Assembly: GCA_030643695.1 (NCBI GenBank) | Contig: DAOWKM010000040.1 | Span: forward strand, 1-8,171 | DNA: 8,171 nt | Direction: 5' to 3' | DNA from: Dehalococcoidia bacterium | GTDB lineage: Bacteria > Chloroflexota > Dehalococcoidia > Dehalococcoidales > DAOWKM01 | Shown: one piece after another, positions 1 to 6,900 of the stretch | Layout: each line of letters starts with the position of its first letter | How positions within the stretch are numbered: position 1 is the first letter of the stretch | Program-made: the position numbers and the translations under genes | The notes under the pieces: model-generated | Databases searched by the model: none | Seen by the model: only the letters and a program-made list of their open reading frames with translations | What the model was told of the DNA's origin: nothing

Positions 1-487
1 AACGGCGGGCAATCTCCCTAGCTAACTCCAGACGAGGCAACTCGACTTCACCGACCGGTACAAATTCAGCCTTATACAGCACAATATCAGCTGTCATCAG
101 GACAGGATAACCCACCAGACCATAATTTACATTTTGAGGCTGGAGCTTTACCTTCTCCTTAAAGGTAGGCACTCGTAGTAACCAGCCCAAAGGGGTAACC
201 ATACTAAGTAGGGTATGTAGTTCCATCACCTCAGGGACCTGGGACTGGACAAAGAGGATGCTTTTTTGAGGGTCAAGTCCAGCCGCCAGCCAGTCAAGCA
301 TCATCTCATAGATATTCTTCTGCAGCCCGCTAGTATCTTCTAATGAGGTCAGAGCATGCACATCAACGATACAATAGATGCAATCATACTCGTCCTGAAG
401 GCTCACATAATTTTGTAGGGCTCCCAGATAGTTGCCCAGGTGCTGCCTGCCGGTAGGACGAGTCCCAGAAAAAACACGACGCTTCAT
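1..487 (-). CDS. trpS: Tryptophanyl-tRNA synthetase, N-terminal part (cut by left window edge)
   Basis: Class I aminoacyl-tRNA synthetase that charges tRNA-Trp with tryptophan in the cytosol. The reverse strand translates from ATG (485-487) for 162 codons and then runs off the window. The start RVFSGTRPTGRQHLGNYLGA carries the HLGN version of the class I HIGH ATP-binding signature near residues 16-19. Further on are TPLGWLLRVPTFKEK and GYPVLMTADIVLYKAE, both typical of TrpRS; the Asp of the TAD motif is the family's indole-binding Asp. The KMSKS loop and anticodon domain lie outside the window. A good ribosome site (TGAGGAAA, 493-500) stands five bases before the ATG. Oddity: where bacterial TrpRS usually reads VPVGEDQ, this one reads VPVGEVE (Val-148, Glu-149). 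The gene diverges from the beta-helix gene at 556. Identification is near certain. Confidence 0.96.
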   Translation of the reverse strand, partial: MKRRVFSGTRPTGRQHLGNYLGALQNYVSLQDEYDCIYCIVDVHALTSLEDTSGLQKNIYEMMLDWLAAGLDPQKSILFVQSQVPEVMELHTLLSMVTPLGWLLRVPTFKEKVKLQPQNVNYGLVGYPVLMTADIVLYKAEFVPVGEVELPRLELAREIARR

Positions 488-507
488 CTAAATTTCCTCA
501 GATAGAG

Positions 508-516
508 ATTTTAACA
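508..516 (-). promoter_or_regulatory. Probable extended -10 promoter for trpS
   Basis: On the minus strand the sequence reads TGT followed directly by TAAAAT, an extended -10 element. A start of transcription near 501 would leave a leader of about 14 bases that includes the trpS ribosome site. No convincing -35 hexamer stands upstream, which fits the extended -10 class. The call rests on the motif and position only. Confidence 0.4.
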
Positions 517-526
517 CAATAGGGAA

Positions 527-532
527 TATAAT
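527..532 (+). promoter_or_regulatory. Probable -10 box for the beta-helix gene
   Basis: A perfect TATAAT stands 23 bases before the ATG at 556, leaving room for a short leader that contains the ribosome site AGGGAGG (544-550). No recognisable -35 hexamer is found at the 16-18 base spacing. The box lies about ten bases from the opposing trpS -10, so the two divergent promoters would share polymerase footprint. Confidence 0.4.
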
Positions 533-555
533 AGAAGCAACTCAGGGAGGTAAAA

Positions 556-1080
556 ATGATTAGAAGCCTTAATGGCAAGACACCCAGGATAGCTAAATCA
601 GCCTTTGTCAGCGAAGCGTCCTATGTTATTGGTGATGTGGAAATTGGTGAGAACTCAAGCGTGTGGCCGGGGGCAGTAATCAGGGGGGACTTTGGTAACA
701 TAAAAATTGGCAAGAATACCGCTATAGAGGATAACTGCGTTATTCATTCCGGGACGCCTTCCGCTCCTATTGGGGATATTACTATTGGAGATAGAGTGCA
801 TATCGGGCATGGCGCTGTAGTTAATTGTCGCCGAATCGGAAGCAATGTTCTTATTGGCATGAATTCCACTATCCTTCATGATGCTGAAATCGGGGACTTC
901 AGTATAATTGGAGCCGGCTGCCTGGTCAGGCAAGGGATGAAAATCCCCGACAACTCGTTTGTTGCCGGTGTTCCCGGAGAAATCAAGGGAAAGGCATCGC
1001 CACAGCAATTATGGTGGGTGAAAGAAGGACCTCAAGGCTATGCTGAATTAGCCAAGCAGTATAAGGAGCAAGGGCTCTAG
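556..1080 (+). CDS. Gamma-carbonic-anhydrase-like left-handed beta-helix protein
   Basis: A 174-residue cytosolic protein built of hexapeptide repeats (VIGDVEIGENSSVWPGAVI, then IKIGKNTAIEDNCVI, ITIGDRVHIGHGAVV, RIGSNVLIGMN, EIGDFSIIGAG), which form a left-handed beta-helix, followed by a C-terminal helix. It belongs to the gamma-carbonic anhydrase family (YrdA, PaaY and archaeal Cam relatives), which are trimers with zinc at the subunit interface. Arg-43 and Asp-45 of the RGD motif are kept. Of the three zinc-binding His expected by alignment, His-64 and His-85 are present, but the third position is Asn-90, and the usual active-site Gln (NIQD) is Glu-58. Carbonic anhydrase activity is therefore doubtful; it could bind metal differently, using His-82, or have another role. 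Length is normal. Ribosome site AGGGAGG (544-550) sits five bases before ATG. It converges on argS with 12 bases between stop codons. Confidence 0.9.
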   Translation: MIRSLNGKTPRIAKSAFVSEASYVIGDVEIGENSSVWPGAVIRGDFGNIKIGKNTAIEDNCVIHSGTPSAPIGDITIGDRVHIGHGAVVNCRRIGSNVLIGMNSTILHDAEIGDFSIIGAGCLVRQGMKIPDNSFVAGVPGEIKGKASPQQLWWVKEGPQGYAELAKQYKEQGL

Positions 1081-1092
1081 CTACCAGGCGCT

Positions 1093-2769
1093 TTACATCC
1101 TCTCCGGTGCGGTAACCCCCATAAGGTGAAGGGTTTTAGCCAGAACGAGCTTGGCTGCCTCTACTAGCTTGAGGCGAGCTTTAGTCAATGCCTCATTATC
1201 TTTAGAGATGACTCGGCATTGCTTATAAAAGCTATGAAATACGGTAGCCAAATCCTGAGCATAGTAAGTAAGATGATGAGGTTCCAGTGTATGAGCTATT
1301 ATCTCAACTATCTCAGGCAAGAGCAGCATCTTGCGGATTAAGGTTAATTCAGGCTCAGTAGTCAGCAAGGAAACATCGCCACCCCGATAATCAATCCCCT
1401 CCTGCTCAGCCAGACGAAGGATGCTGGCAATACGAGCATGAGCATACTGAATATAATAAACGGGATTGTCCAACGATTGTTTCTTGGCTAGTTCCAAATC
1501 AAAGTCCATTTGACTATCAGCTGAGCGGGACAAAAAGAAGAAGCGGCAGGCATCAGTCCCCACTTCCTCTACTACCTCACGCAGGGTAATAATATCACCG
1601 CTGCGCTTAGAAATACGAACCAACTCCTTACCACGCCGCAGGGTAACCATCTGAGAGATTATCACCTCTAGCCGCTCAGAGTTAATACCCAGGGCACCAA
1701 CAACAGCTTTCATCCTAGATACATGACCCTGGTGGTCAGCTCCCCAAATATTAATCACCTTATCAAACCTACGCTCTAAGAACTTGTTATAGTGATAGGC
1801 AATATCAGAAGCAAAATAGGTAGGTGAACCGTCACCACGCACCACTACATTGTCTTTATCCTCGCCCAGGGCAGTAGATACAAACCAGGTAGCCCCCTCC
1901 TTTTCACTAAGGTAGCCCCCCTGACGCAGAAGCGACATTGCCGTCTGGTACTGCCCTTTATCATAAAGGCTCCGCTCACTAAACCAGACATCAAAACTCA
2001 CCCCTAACAGCTCAAGGTCATCCTTAATCTGCTCTATCATCTTCTCCAAACCGAGCTGCCCCAGATGCAACATTGCCTCTGACTCAGGCTGAGTAAGAAA
2101 CCTATCCCTCTCCTCAGCAATAATCTCCTTAGCCAAGTCAACCATATAGCCACCAAGGTAACCATCAGAGGGCATCTCAGCATCAATGCCCAAACACTGC
2201 TGATAGCGAACATAGAGTGAGCGATAAAAGGCGTTTATCTGGCTACCAGCATCATTAATATAATACTCTTTTTCCACCTTATAGCCGACAGCAGTAAGGA
2301 CATCGGCTAAAGTGCTACCCAGGATAGCACCACGACCGTGCCCGACATGAAGCGGACCAGTGGGGTTGACACTAACAAATTCTAGCTGTACTTGGCTACC
2401 GTGCCCTAGGTCAATATTACCATAAGAGTCACCAGCTACTAGAATTGAATCTACCTGCTTGGTCAGCCACTCACTGTTAAGGGTGAAATTAATGAACCCT
2501 GGAGGGGCTACAGCAATACTGTCAATCTCAGGGGTAGGAACTATAAGCCCTACCATATCATTAGCTATCGTCAATGGGCTGAGTCCGGTTGTCCGGGCTA
2601 ACCTCAACGGAAAGCTTGAGGCATAGTCTCCATGCTCAGGGTTCTGGGGACGCTCTACAGTAACCTCAGGTAAGGTGACTGAAGGTAGCTTATCTAGCTG
2701 CTGGGCTTGACTGGCTGCCCTTGTCAGCAGCTGGATAAGCCTCTGTTTAATCCCTATTATCTCGTTCAA
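1093..2769 (-). CDS. argS: Arginyl-tRNA synthetase
   Basis: Cytosolic class I synthetase that charges tRNA-Arg. At 558 residues it is of normal length. The N-terminal tRNA-binding domain shows RPQNPEHGDYASSFPLRLAR (about 41-60). The catalytic core has FVSVNPTGPLHVGHGRGAI, with the HIGH motif as HVGH at 141-144, and GADHQGHVSRMKA at 343-355. The KMSKS loop appears as RISKRSG at 385-391. The C-terminal DALR anticodon-binding domain includes NPVYYIQYAHARI (about 435-447) and ends at LMGVTAPERM. The start is TTG (2767-2769): no ATG or GTG occurs in frame between it and an upstream stop at 2812-2814. The ribosome site is weak (AGAAG). It follows the second CoA-transferase gene by 29 bases on the same strand, so it is probably expressed from the same transcript, perhaps with translation coupled to that gene. 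No own promoter was seen. Confidence 0.97.
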   Translation of the reverse strand: MNEIIGIKQRLIQLLTRAASQAQQLDKLPSVTLPEVTVERPQNPEHGDYASSFPLRLARTTGLSPLTIANDMVGLIVPTPEIDSIAVAPPGFINFTLNSEWLTKQVDSILVAGDSYGNIDLGHGSQVQLEFVSVNPTGPLHVGHGRGAILGSTLADVLTAVGYKVEKEYYINDAGSQINAFYRSLYVRYQQCLGIDAEMPSDGYLGGYMVDLAKEIIAEERDRFLTQPESEAMLHLGQLGLEKMIEQIKDDLELLGVSFDVWFSERSLYDKGQYQTAMSLLRQGGYLSEKEGATWFVSTALGEDKDNVVVRGDGSPTYFASDIAYHYNKFLERRFDKVINIWGADHQGHVSRMKAVVGALGINSERLEVIISQMVTLRRGKELVRISKRSGDIITLREVVEEVGTDACRFFFLSRSADSQMDFDLELAKKQSLDNPVYYIQYAHARIASILRLAEQEGIDYRGGDVSLLTTEPELTLIRKMLLLPEIVEIIAHTLEPHHLTYYAQDLATVFHSFYKQCRVISKDNEALTKARLKLVEAAKLVLAKTLHLMGVTAPERM

Positions 2770-2798
2770 AGTACTAACTTCTAAAAATGCTAATTTAG

Positions 2799-4004
2799 TT
2801 ACTTGCTCTCGTTAGAGGCAAGTAACTCATGCAACACCCAATCGGTATGCTCTCCAAACAAGGGGTCACGCCTCACCACCCACGGGGTCTCGCTCAGTCT
2901 AGCAAGAACCCCTGGAACCCTCCTCTTACCTACCTCAGGGTGATCAATCTCAACGAAAAACTCTCGGGCCCGGAGATGCGGGTCATTATGCACGTCCTCG
3001 GCGTTATAAACGGGGCCAGCAGCTATATTTACCTTCTGAAGTTGCGTCATAATATCAATAGCGGTTTGCCCACTAGTCCATTCGGTAACAATCTTGTCCA
3101 GCTCATCCTGGTTTTTCAACCGACAAAACCCATCCCGGAAGCGTTCATCAGCAATAAGCCCTGGCTTGCCCATAACCAGGCAGAAGTCTTTCCATTCACT
3201 ATCGCTACTCACGGCAATGGCTACCCACCTGCCCTCCCCCTGACTATCCTTCCCCTGGCATCGGTAGCAGTTATGAGGCGCCATAACATCATCTCTATTG
3301 CCTTGGGCCTGAAGCACTCTCCCATTCATAGTAAACTCCATGAATGCTTCGGGCATACAGACAAGCAGGGTTTCAATCTCTGAGACATCTACATGTTGAC
3401 CCTCTCCGGTTAAATCCCGATAGTGCAGGGCAGCCAGAGCAGCAAAGGCAGCCAAGGTGGCTGCCGTCTGGTCAGAGGTTGGCATTTGTGAACCCATCGG
3501 TGGGCCACCGGGGTAGCCAATAAGGAGGTCTATGCCGGAATAAGCCTCCAGAACCTGCTGGAAGGCAACATTATCCCGCAATGGTCCATAAGCTCCATAG
3601 CCTGATTCAGAAATCATTATCAAATCTGGTTTTATCTCCTTCAGCACAGAATAGCCTATGCCAAGACTATCCATAACCCGGGGAGCAAAGTTTTCTACCA
3701 CTATATCGCTTATCTTTATCAGGCGTTTTATCGCTTCTAATCCTTCAGGCTGTTTGAGATTCAGCAGGCAGTCCTTTTCACCACCGTGCATGAAGGCAAA
3801 CATACCGCTTCGGTTTAGCCCATTCCGATTGCCCTCAGCAAAGGGTAACCATAGCCGGCCCACATCTGGCTGCTCAGGGTTCTCAATCTTGATTACCTCA
3901 GCCCCCATCTCGGCCAGTAATCTGGTACACATTGGTCCTGCCCATGCCCTGGTAAAATCAACTACTCTTATCCCGTCTAATGGTAATGATTTTGCTTTCT
4001 CCAT
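2799..4004 (-). CDS. Class III (CaiB/BaiF family) CoA-transferase, subunit with catalytic Asp
   Basis: A 401-residue cytosolic enzyme of the family that includes formyl-CoA transferase Frc, CaiB and succinyl-CoA:malate transferase; members move CoA between carboxylic acids through an enzyme-bound acyl intermediate. The N-terminal block LDGIRVVDFTRAWAGP and LLAEMGAEVIKIENP (about 9-43) is the family CoA-binding signature. VVENFAPRVMDSLGIGY follows at about 102-118 and TGEGQHVDVSEIE at 199-211. Asp-178, in the PTSDQTAA segment 25 residues before the Gln of GEGQ, aligns without gaps with the nucleophilic Asp-169 of Frc. The C-terminal part (AAGPVYNAEDVHNDPHLRAREFF) is also typical. ATG start with a weak site (AAAGAGTGA). 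It lies 17 bases after a paralogue of the same length, which suggests the two form one heteromeric enzyme. The acid substrate cannot be read from the sequence. Confidence 0.93.
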   Translation of the reverse strand: MEKAKSLPLDGIRVVDFTRAWAGPMCTRLLAEMGAEVIKIENPEQPDVGRLWLPFAEGNRNGLNRSGMFAFMHGGEKDCLLNLKQPEGLEAIKRLIKISDIVVENFAPRVMDSLGIGYSVLKEIKPDLIMISESGYGAYGPLRDNVAFQQVLEAYSGIDLLIGYPGGPPMGSQMPTSDQTAATLAAFAALAALHYRDLTGEGQHVDVSEIETLLVCMPEAFMEFTMNGRVLQAQGNRDDVMAPHNCYRCQGKDSQGEGRWVAIAVSSDSEWKDFCLVMGKPGLIADERFRDGFCRLKNQDELDKIVTEWTSGQTAIDIMTQLQKVNIAAGPVYNAEDVHNDPHLRAREFFVEIDHPEVGKRRVPGVLARLSETPWVVRRDPLFGEHTDWVLHELLASNESK

Positions 4005-4021
4005 GCTATCACTCTTTATCG

Positions 4022-5227
4022 TTAGATTATCCCGGCTCCATACATTTTCGTCAGCTCTCTTTTGGTATAGCCAAGTTGGTTACAATAAACATCCTCATTA
4101 TGCTGTCCCAGAAGTGGTGCTGGCTTGCGGATTGAGCATGGTGTCTCAGAGAACTTGTATGGCGCCCCGGGATAGGTAAGCTTGCCTGTTTCAGGATGCT
4201 CCCCATCTACAAAAAAGTCGCGCTCCTTGAATTGCTGGCTCTCCATTACCTCAGTCATTGTGTTAACCGGAGCCAGGGGAATTCTTTTTTCTTTGGCTAG
4301 CTTAAACAGCTCGGCTTTGGTATAGTTCGCTGCCCACTCGGTTATTAGCGCTTCCAGACTGTCCCAGTGCTCGCCTCTACCCAGGTCCTTCTGGAACCGC
4401 TCCTCATTAGCCCAATCAGGATTACCCATAGCATCAACCAGCCTTCGCCAATGCTGCTCTCCAGAAGCATGAACACATACCCATCCATCCTTACATTTAA
4501 TAAAGTGCTCAGGAGCGATGGTACATCGGGAAGACCTGGAGGCATACCAATGTTCATAGGGCCAATAGGTGGCCATCTGCCCTGCCCCTATAATATTAGC
4601 CTCCAGCTGGGATACATCCACCTGTTGACCAAGACCGGTCCGCCTCTGCACATGAAGGGCAGACATAGTCCCTATCGCGGCAGCAATGCCAGTCAGAAAA
4701 CTAGCTAGGTGCATCACATTAAGCGGTTCTAGCTCTGCTGAGCCTCCCCAGCGGGGGCATACGTAGCCTGACCCCGCCATATGCCAACTAATGAGGTCAG
4801 ACCCCTTATAGTCCTTATACGGTCCCGTCTGCCCGAATGGAGTTATAGAGGTCATCACCAGAGACGGGTTAAGTGATTTCAGGTCGCTGTAGTCCAGCCC
4901 CAGCTCAGCCATCTCACCCGGCATAGTATCCTCAATGAGGATATCCGAATTCTTAATTAGTTTCTGAAAAATCTCCCTGCCTGTTGCTTTCTCAAGACTC
5001 AGGGTTACCCCCAGCTTATTTGTATTCAGATAGAGGAAAAGCCCGCTGCGCTCAGTTCCAGGGATATCCTCGTGGAAGGGAGGTCTTCTCCGGGCAATAT
5101 CGCCTTGGACTGGTTCCTCAACCTTAATGACCTCTGCCCCAAGGTCAGCCAGCAGTTTGCCACAATAAGGGGCACTAATAAGGCTCCCATACTCAACAAC
5201 CTTGACATCCTTAAGAGCTAATTTCAA
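4022..5227 (-). CDS. Class III (CaiB/BaiF family) CoA-transferase, subunit lacking the catalytic Asp
   Basis: Family signatures are clear: LKDVKVVEYGSLISAPYCG and LLADLGAEVIKVEEP at the N-terminus, IEDTMPGEMAELGLDY (compare VVENFAPRVMDSLGIGY in the neighbour), TGLGQQVDVSQLEA, and a C-terminal APVNTMTEVMESQQFKERDFF block. Aligned to its neighbour from the shared GxGQ motif with no gap, the position of the catalytic Asp is Ser-176 (codon 4700-4702, AGT), in HLASFLTG. The longest frame starts with GTG at 5234-5236, but that codon overlaps the ribosome site GGGGAGG (5236-5242). The TTG at 5225-5227 lies eight bases beyond it, so I start there; the product is then 401 residues, the same length as the neighbour. 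It is the first gene of the minus-strand operon. It may be a structural partner of the 2799-4004 product, or an enzyme with altered chemistry. Confidence 0.9.
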   Translation of the reverse strand: MKLALKDVKVVEYGSLISAPYCGKLLADLGAEVIKVEEPVQGDIARRRPPFHEDIPGTERSGLFLYLNTNKLGVTLSLEKATGREIFQKLIKNSDILIEDTMPGEMAELGLDYSDLKSLNPSLVMTSITPFGQTGPYKDYKGSDLISWHMAGSGYVCPRWGGSAELEPLNVMHLASFLTGIAAAIGTMSALHVQRRTGLGQQVDVSQLEANIIGAGQMATYWPYEHWYASRSSRCTIAPEHFIKCKDGWVCVHASGEQHWRRLVDAMGNPDWANEERFQKDLGRGEHWDSLEALITEWAANYTKAELFKLAKEKRIPLAPVNTMTEVMESQQFKERDFFVDGEHPETGKLTYPGAPYKFSETPCSIRKPAPLLGQHNEDVYCNQLGYTKRELTKMYGAGII

Positions 5228-5235
5228 TTCTATCA

Positions 5236-5242
5236 CCTCCCC
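5236..5242 (-). promoter_or_regulatory. Strong ribosome binding site that decides the TTG start
   Basis: The minus strand reads GGGGAGG followed by TGATAGAA and then TTG. Its core is near-perfect Shine-Dalgarno with eight bases to the TTG. The upstream GTG shares its first base with the site and cannot be its start codon. Confidence 0.8.
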
Positions 5243-5274
5243 AAGTAGGCTTCACTGCTGTAACCGATATTCCC

Positions 5275-5303
5275 ATTTTAGCCAGCACCTCCTCGCCTGT
5301 CAA
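5275..5303 (-). promoter_or_regulatory. Sigma-70 promoter for the CoA-transferase/argS operon
   Basis: On the minus strand a perfect TTGACA (5298-5303) is followed after 17 bases by TAAAAT (5275-5280), one mismatch from the consensus -10. Transcription would begin near 5268, leaving a leader of about 40 bases that carries the strong ribosome site at 5236-5242. It points away from the DUF2851 promoter, whose -35 starts 43 bases further right. Confidence 0.7.
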
Positions 5304-5345
5304 CAGGGTACTACTGTGCCGATAGGAAATAAAAACTGCCCAGTC

Positions 5346-5374
5346 TTGACATTATACACGGAACCGTGTATAAT
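5346..5374 (+). promoter_or_regulatory. Consensus sigma-70 promoter with embedded palindromic operator, copy 1
   Basis: TTGACA (5346-5351), a 17-base spacer and TATAAT (5369-5374) match the sigma-70 consensus at every hexamer base. From 5351 to 5374 the sequence is an inverted repeat with perfect 11-base arms: ATTATACACGG, centre AA, CCGTGTATAAT. It fills the spacer and the -10 box, where a bound dimeric protein would block polymerase. Transcription would start near 5381, only about 20 bases before the ATG at 5401. The same module recurs at 6908-6936. I do not recognise the cognate regulator, and none is encoded in the window. Confidence 0.8.
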
Positions 5375-5400
5375 AATGGTTCACTGGTAATTGGTTAACT

Positions 5401-6780
5401 ATGATGGCAAGGAGCAAGGCTGAGTTGATAAACAATCCTCCGGAGAGTCTAATTATTAAAATCTGGCAGCACCTATTGCTGGATGGAACCGAGCTGGTCA
5501 CTGAAGGCGGTGAGCCAATAAAGATAATCTACCCGGGGAGGACTAATGATGACCGGGGTGCTGACTTTCGGGATGCGGTTATCGCCACCAGCCAAGGATT
5601 AATAAAAGGAGATATTGAAGTCCATGTTAAATCTAGTAGTTGGCGGGCTCACTGCCACCACCAGGACCCAGTCTATAATCGGGTAATCCTGCACGTAGTG
5701 ATGTGGCGCGATACCGAGGTAGCTACCAACCTCCAGAACGGAAGGGATATTCCTATTCTTGCCCTAGATAAATCCATAACCGGTCAGATTAGCCAGTGGG
5801 CTGATGGGGTGGAGCCATTAACCCCGTTAAATATGCCCTGTTATAAAGCCACCGAGCGCCTATCTACAGGCGGCGTGGCAGAATTTCTAGATGGCGCTGG
5901 GGAGGAACGGTTTTTAGCCAAGGTAGCCGGGTTTCAGACCGATTTAGCCCAAACTGAGGCAAGCCAATCCCTTTACCAGGGAATAATGGGTGCTCTGGGC
6001 TACTCCAGGAATAGGCTCCCCTTCCTTGAGCTAGCCAGCAGGCTACCGCTTCAGACTCTAGAGTCCATACCTCAAGATAAAATATCAGACGAAGAATATC
6101 TTGCCCGGCAACAGGCACTACTATTAGGCGCTGCTAGACTTCTTCCCTCGCAGCGCCTCAACTTGGACCTGGAAAATAAATCAGATGACAAATGGGTAGA
6201 CAAATTAGAGAGGCTATGGGATTCTTTCCGCCTGACCAAGGCAATATCTCCCAATGCCTGGCACCTGTTTAAGGTCAGACCATACAACTCTCCCCTTCGG
6301 CGTATAGTAGCTATGAGCTACCTCCTACTCCGCTATAGAAGAAAGGGGATATTTAACGAGATGGTCAATATGGTAGCGGAGGCGCCTCTGAGCCAAGGTT
6401 ACTGCGGATTAGAAACGGGGCTACAGGTTACCGCTAATGGTTATTGGGCAACCCGTTCCGACTTTGGCTTAAGCAACCAAATAAAAAGCTCAGCCCTTCT
6501 CGGTAGTGAACGAGCGGCTGATATTGTAGTAAATATAATATTGCCCTTTACCTTTGCCTGGGGCAGGCTTACCTCCCACCCAGAACTTGGGGAGAAGGCT
6601 CTTACCCTTTATCGCCATTATCCAAAGCTGGCAATAAACACAGTGGAAAGGCACATGAGAAACCAGCTTGGGCTAAGCAGTAGCCTGGTCAATTCAGCCC
6701 AGCGGCAACAGGGACTAATCCATATCTACAATACCCTATGTAGTCAGGGTAGATGTAACTGCTGCCCTCTAAGAGATTGA
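5401..6780 (+). CDS. DUF2851 family protein, function unknown
   Basis: The product has 459 residues with no signal peptide or membrane segment visible, so it is probably cytosolic. The N-terminal block is the family hallmark: GRTNDDRGADFRDAVI (about 46-61), GDIEVHVKSSSWRAHCHHQDP (about 70-90, given here only as key residues Asp-71, Glu-73, His-75, Lys-77, Trp-81, His-84) and YNRVILHVVMW (92-102). The arrangement of Asp-55, then Glu-73-x-His-75 on strand-like segments, is faintly like a PD-(D/E)XK nuclease core with His in place of Lys; this is my inference, not an established role. The tail has four cysteines (447, 452, 454, 455) and could bind metal. Two ATG codons stand in tandem (5401, 5404) with no Shine-Dalgarno before them. 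It is transcribed from the operator-bearing promoter at 5346 and diverges from the CoA-transferase operon. Confidence 0.88.
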   Translation: MMARSKAELINNPPESLIIKIWQHLLLDGTELVTEGGEPIKIIYPGRTNDDRGADFRDAVIATSQGLIKGDIEVHVKSSSWRAHCHHQDPVYNRVILHVVMWRDTEVATNLQNGRDIPILALDKSITGQISQWADGVEPLTPLNMPCYKATERLSTGGVAEFLDGAGEERFLAKVAGFQTDLAQTEASQSLYQGIMGALGYSRNRLPFLELASRLPLQTLESIPQDKISDEEYLARQQALLLGAARLLPSQRLNLDLENKSDDKWVDKLERLWDSFRLTKAISPNAWHLFKVRPYNSPLRRIVAMSYLLLRYRRKGIFNEMVNMVAEAPLSQGYCGLETGLQVTANGYWATRSDFGLSNQIKSSALLGSERAADIVVNIILPFTFAWGRLTSHPELGEKALTLYRHYPKLAINTVERHMRNQLGLSSSLVNSAQRQQGLIHIYNTLCSQGRCNCCPLRD

Positions 6781-6900
6781 TTCATTAGATTTGGCCTTGT
6801 TGGCGTAACTTCTACTGCTAATATATATGCCGGTGAGCCGAATGTGAGCAAGAATATGTCCTTGCATAGCCTAGAGACTTTGTTCTAAAATAGATAATAA

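Noticed and set aside
488..555. T-box or other riboswitch ahead of trpS
   Set aside because: The divergent gap is only 68 bases and has no T-box sequence or hairpin.
655..1008. Minus-strand open frame of 117 codons inside the beta-helix gene
   Set aside because: It is wholly antisense to a well-supported hexapeptide-repeat gene. The repeats' regular codons explain the lack of stops.
2829..4179. Plus-strand open frames of 184 and 173 codons opposite the CoA-transferase genes
   Set aside because: They lie antisense to genes with clear family motifs, overlap each other's neighbours and show no recognisable protein features. The low stop density reflects the codon use of the real genes.
5208..5275. 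Small minus-strand ORF starting inside TAAAATGGG, overlapping the CoA-transferase start
   Set aside because: Its ATG lies within the -10 box of the predicted promoter, so it would not be on that transcript, and its product of about 21 residues has no recognisable features.
5351..5374. The palindrome as a transcription terminator hairpin
   Set aside because: The centre is only two bases, no T run follows, and both copies coincide exactly with -35 and -10 hexamers, which fits an operator much better.
6781..6888. In-frame extension of 35 codons after the DUF2851 stop, as a possible read-through or recoded TGA
   Set aside because: The Cys-rich tail before the TGA looks like the normal family C-terminus, no recoding element is evident, and an open stretch of this length is not unusual by chance.
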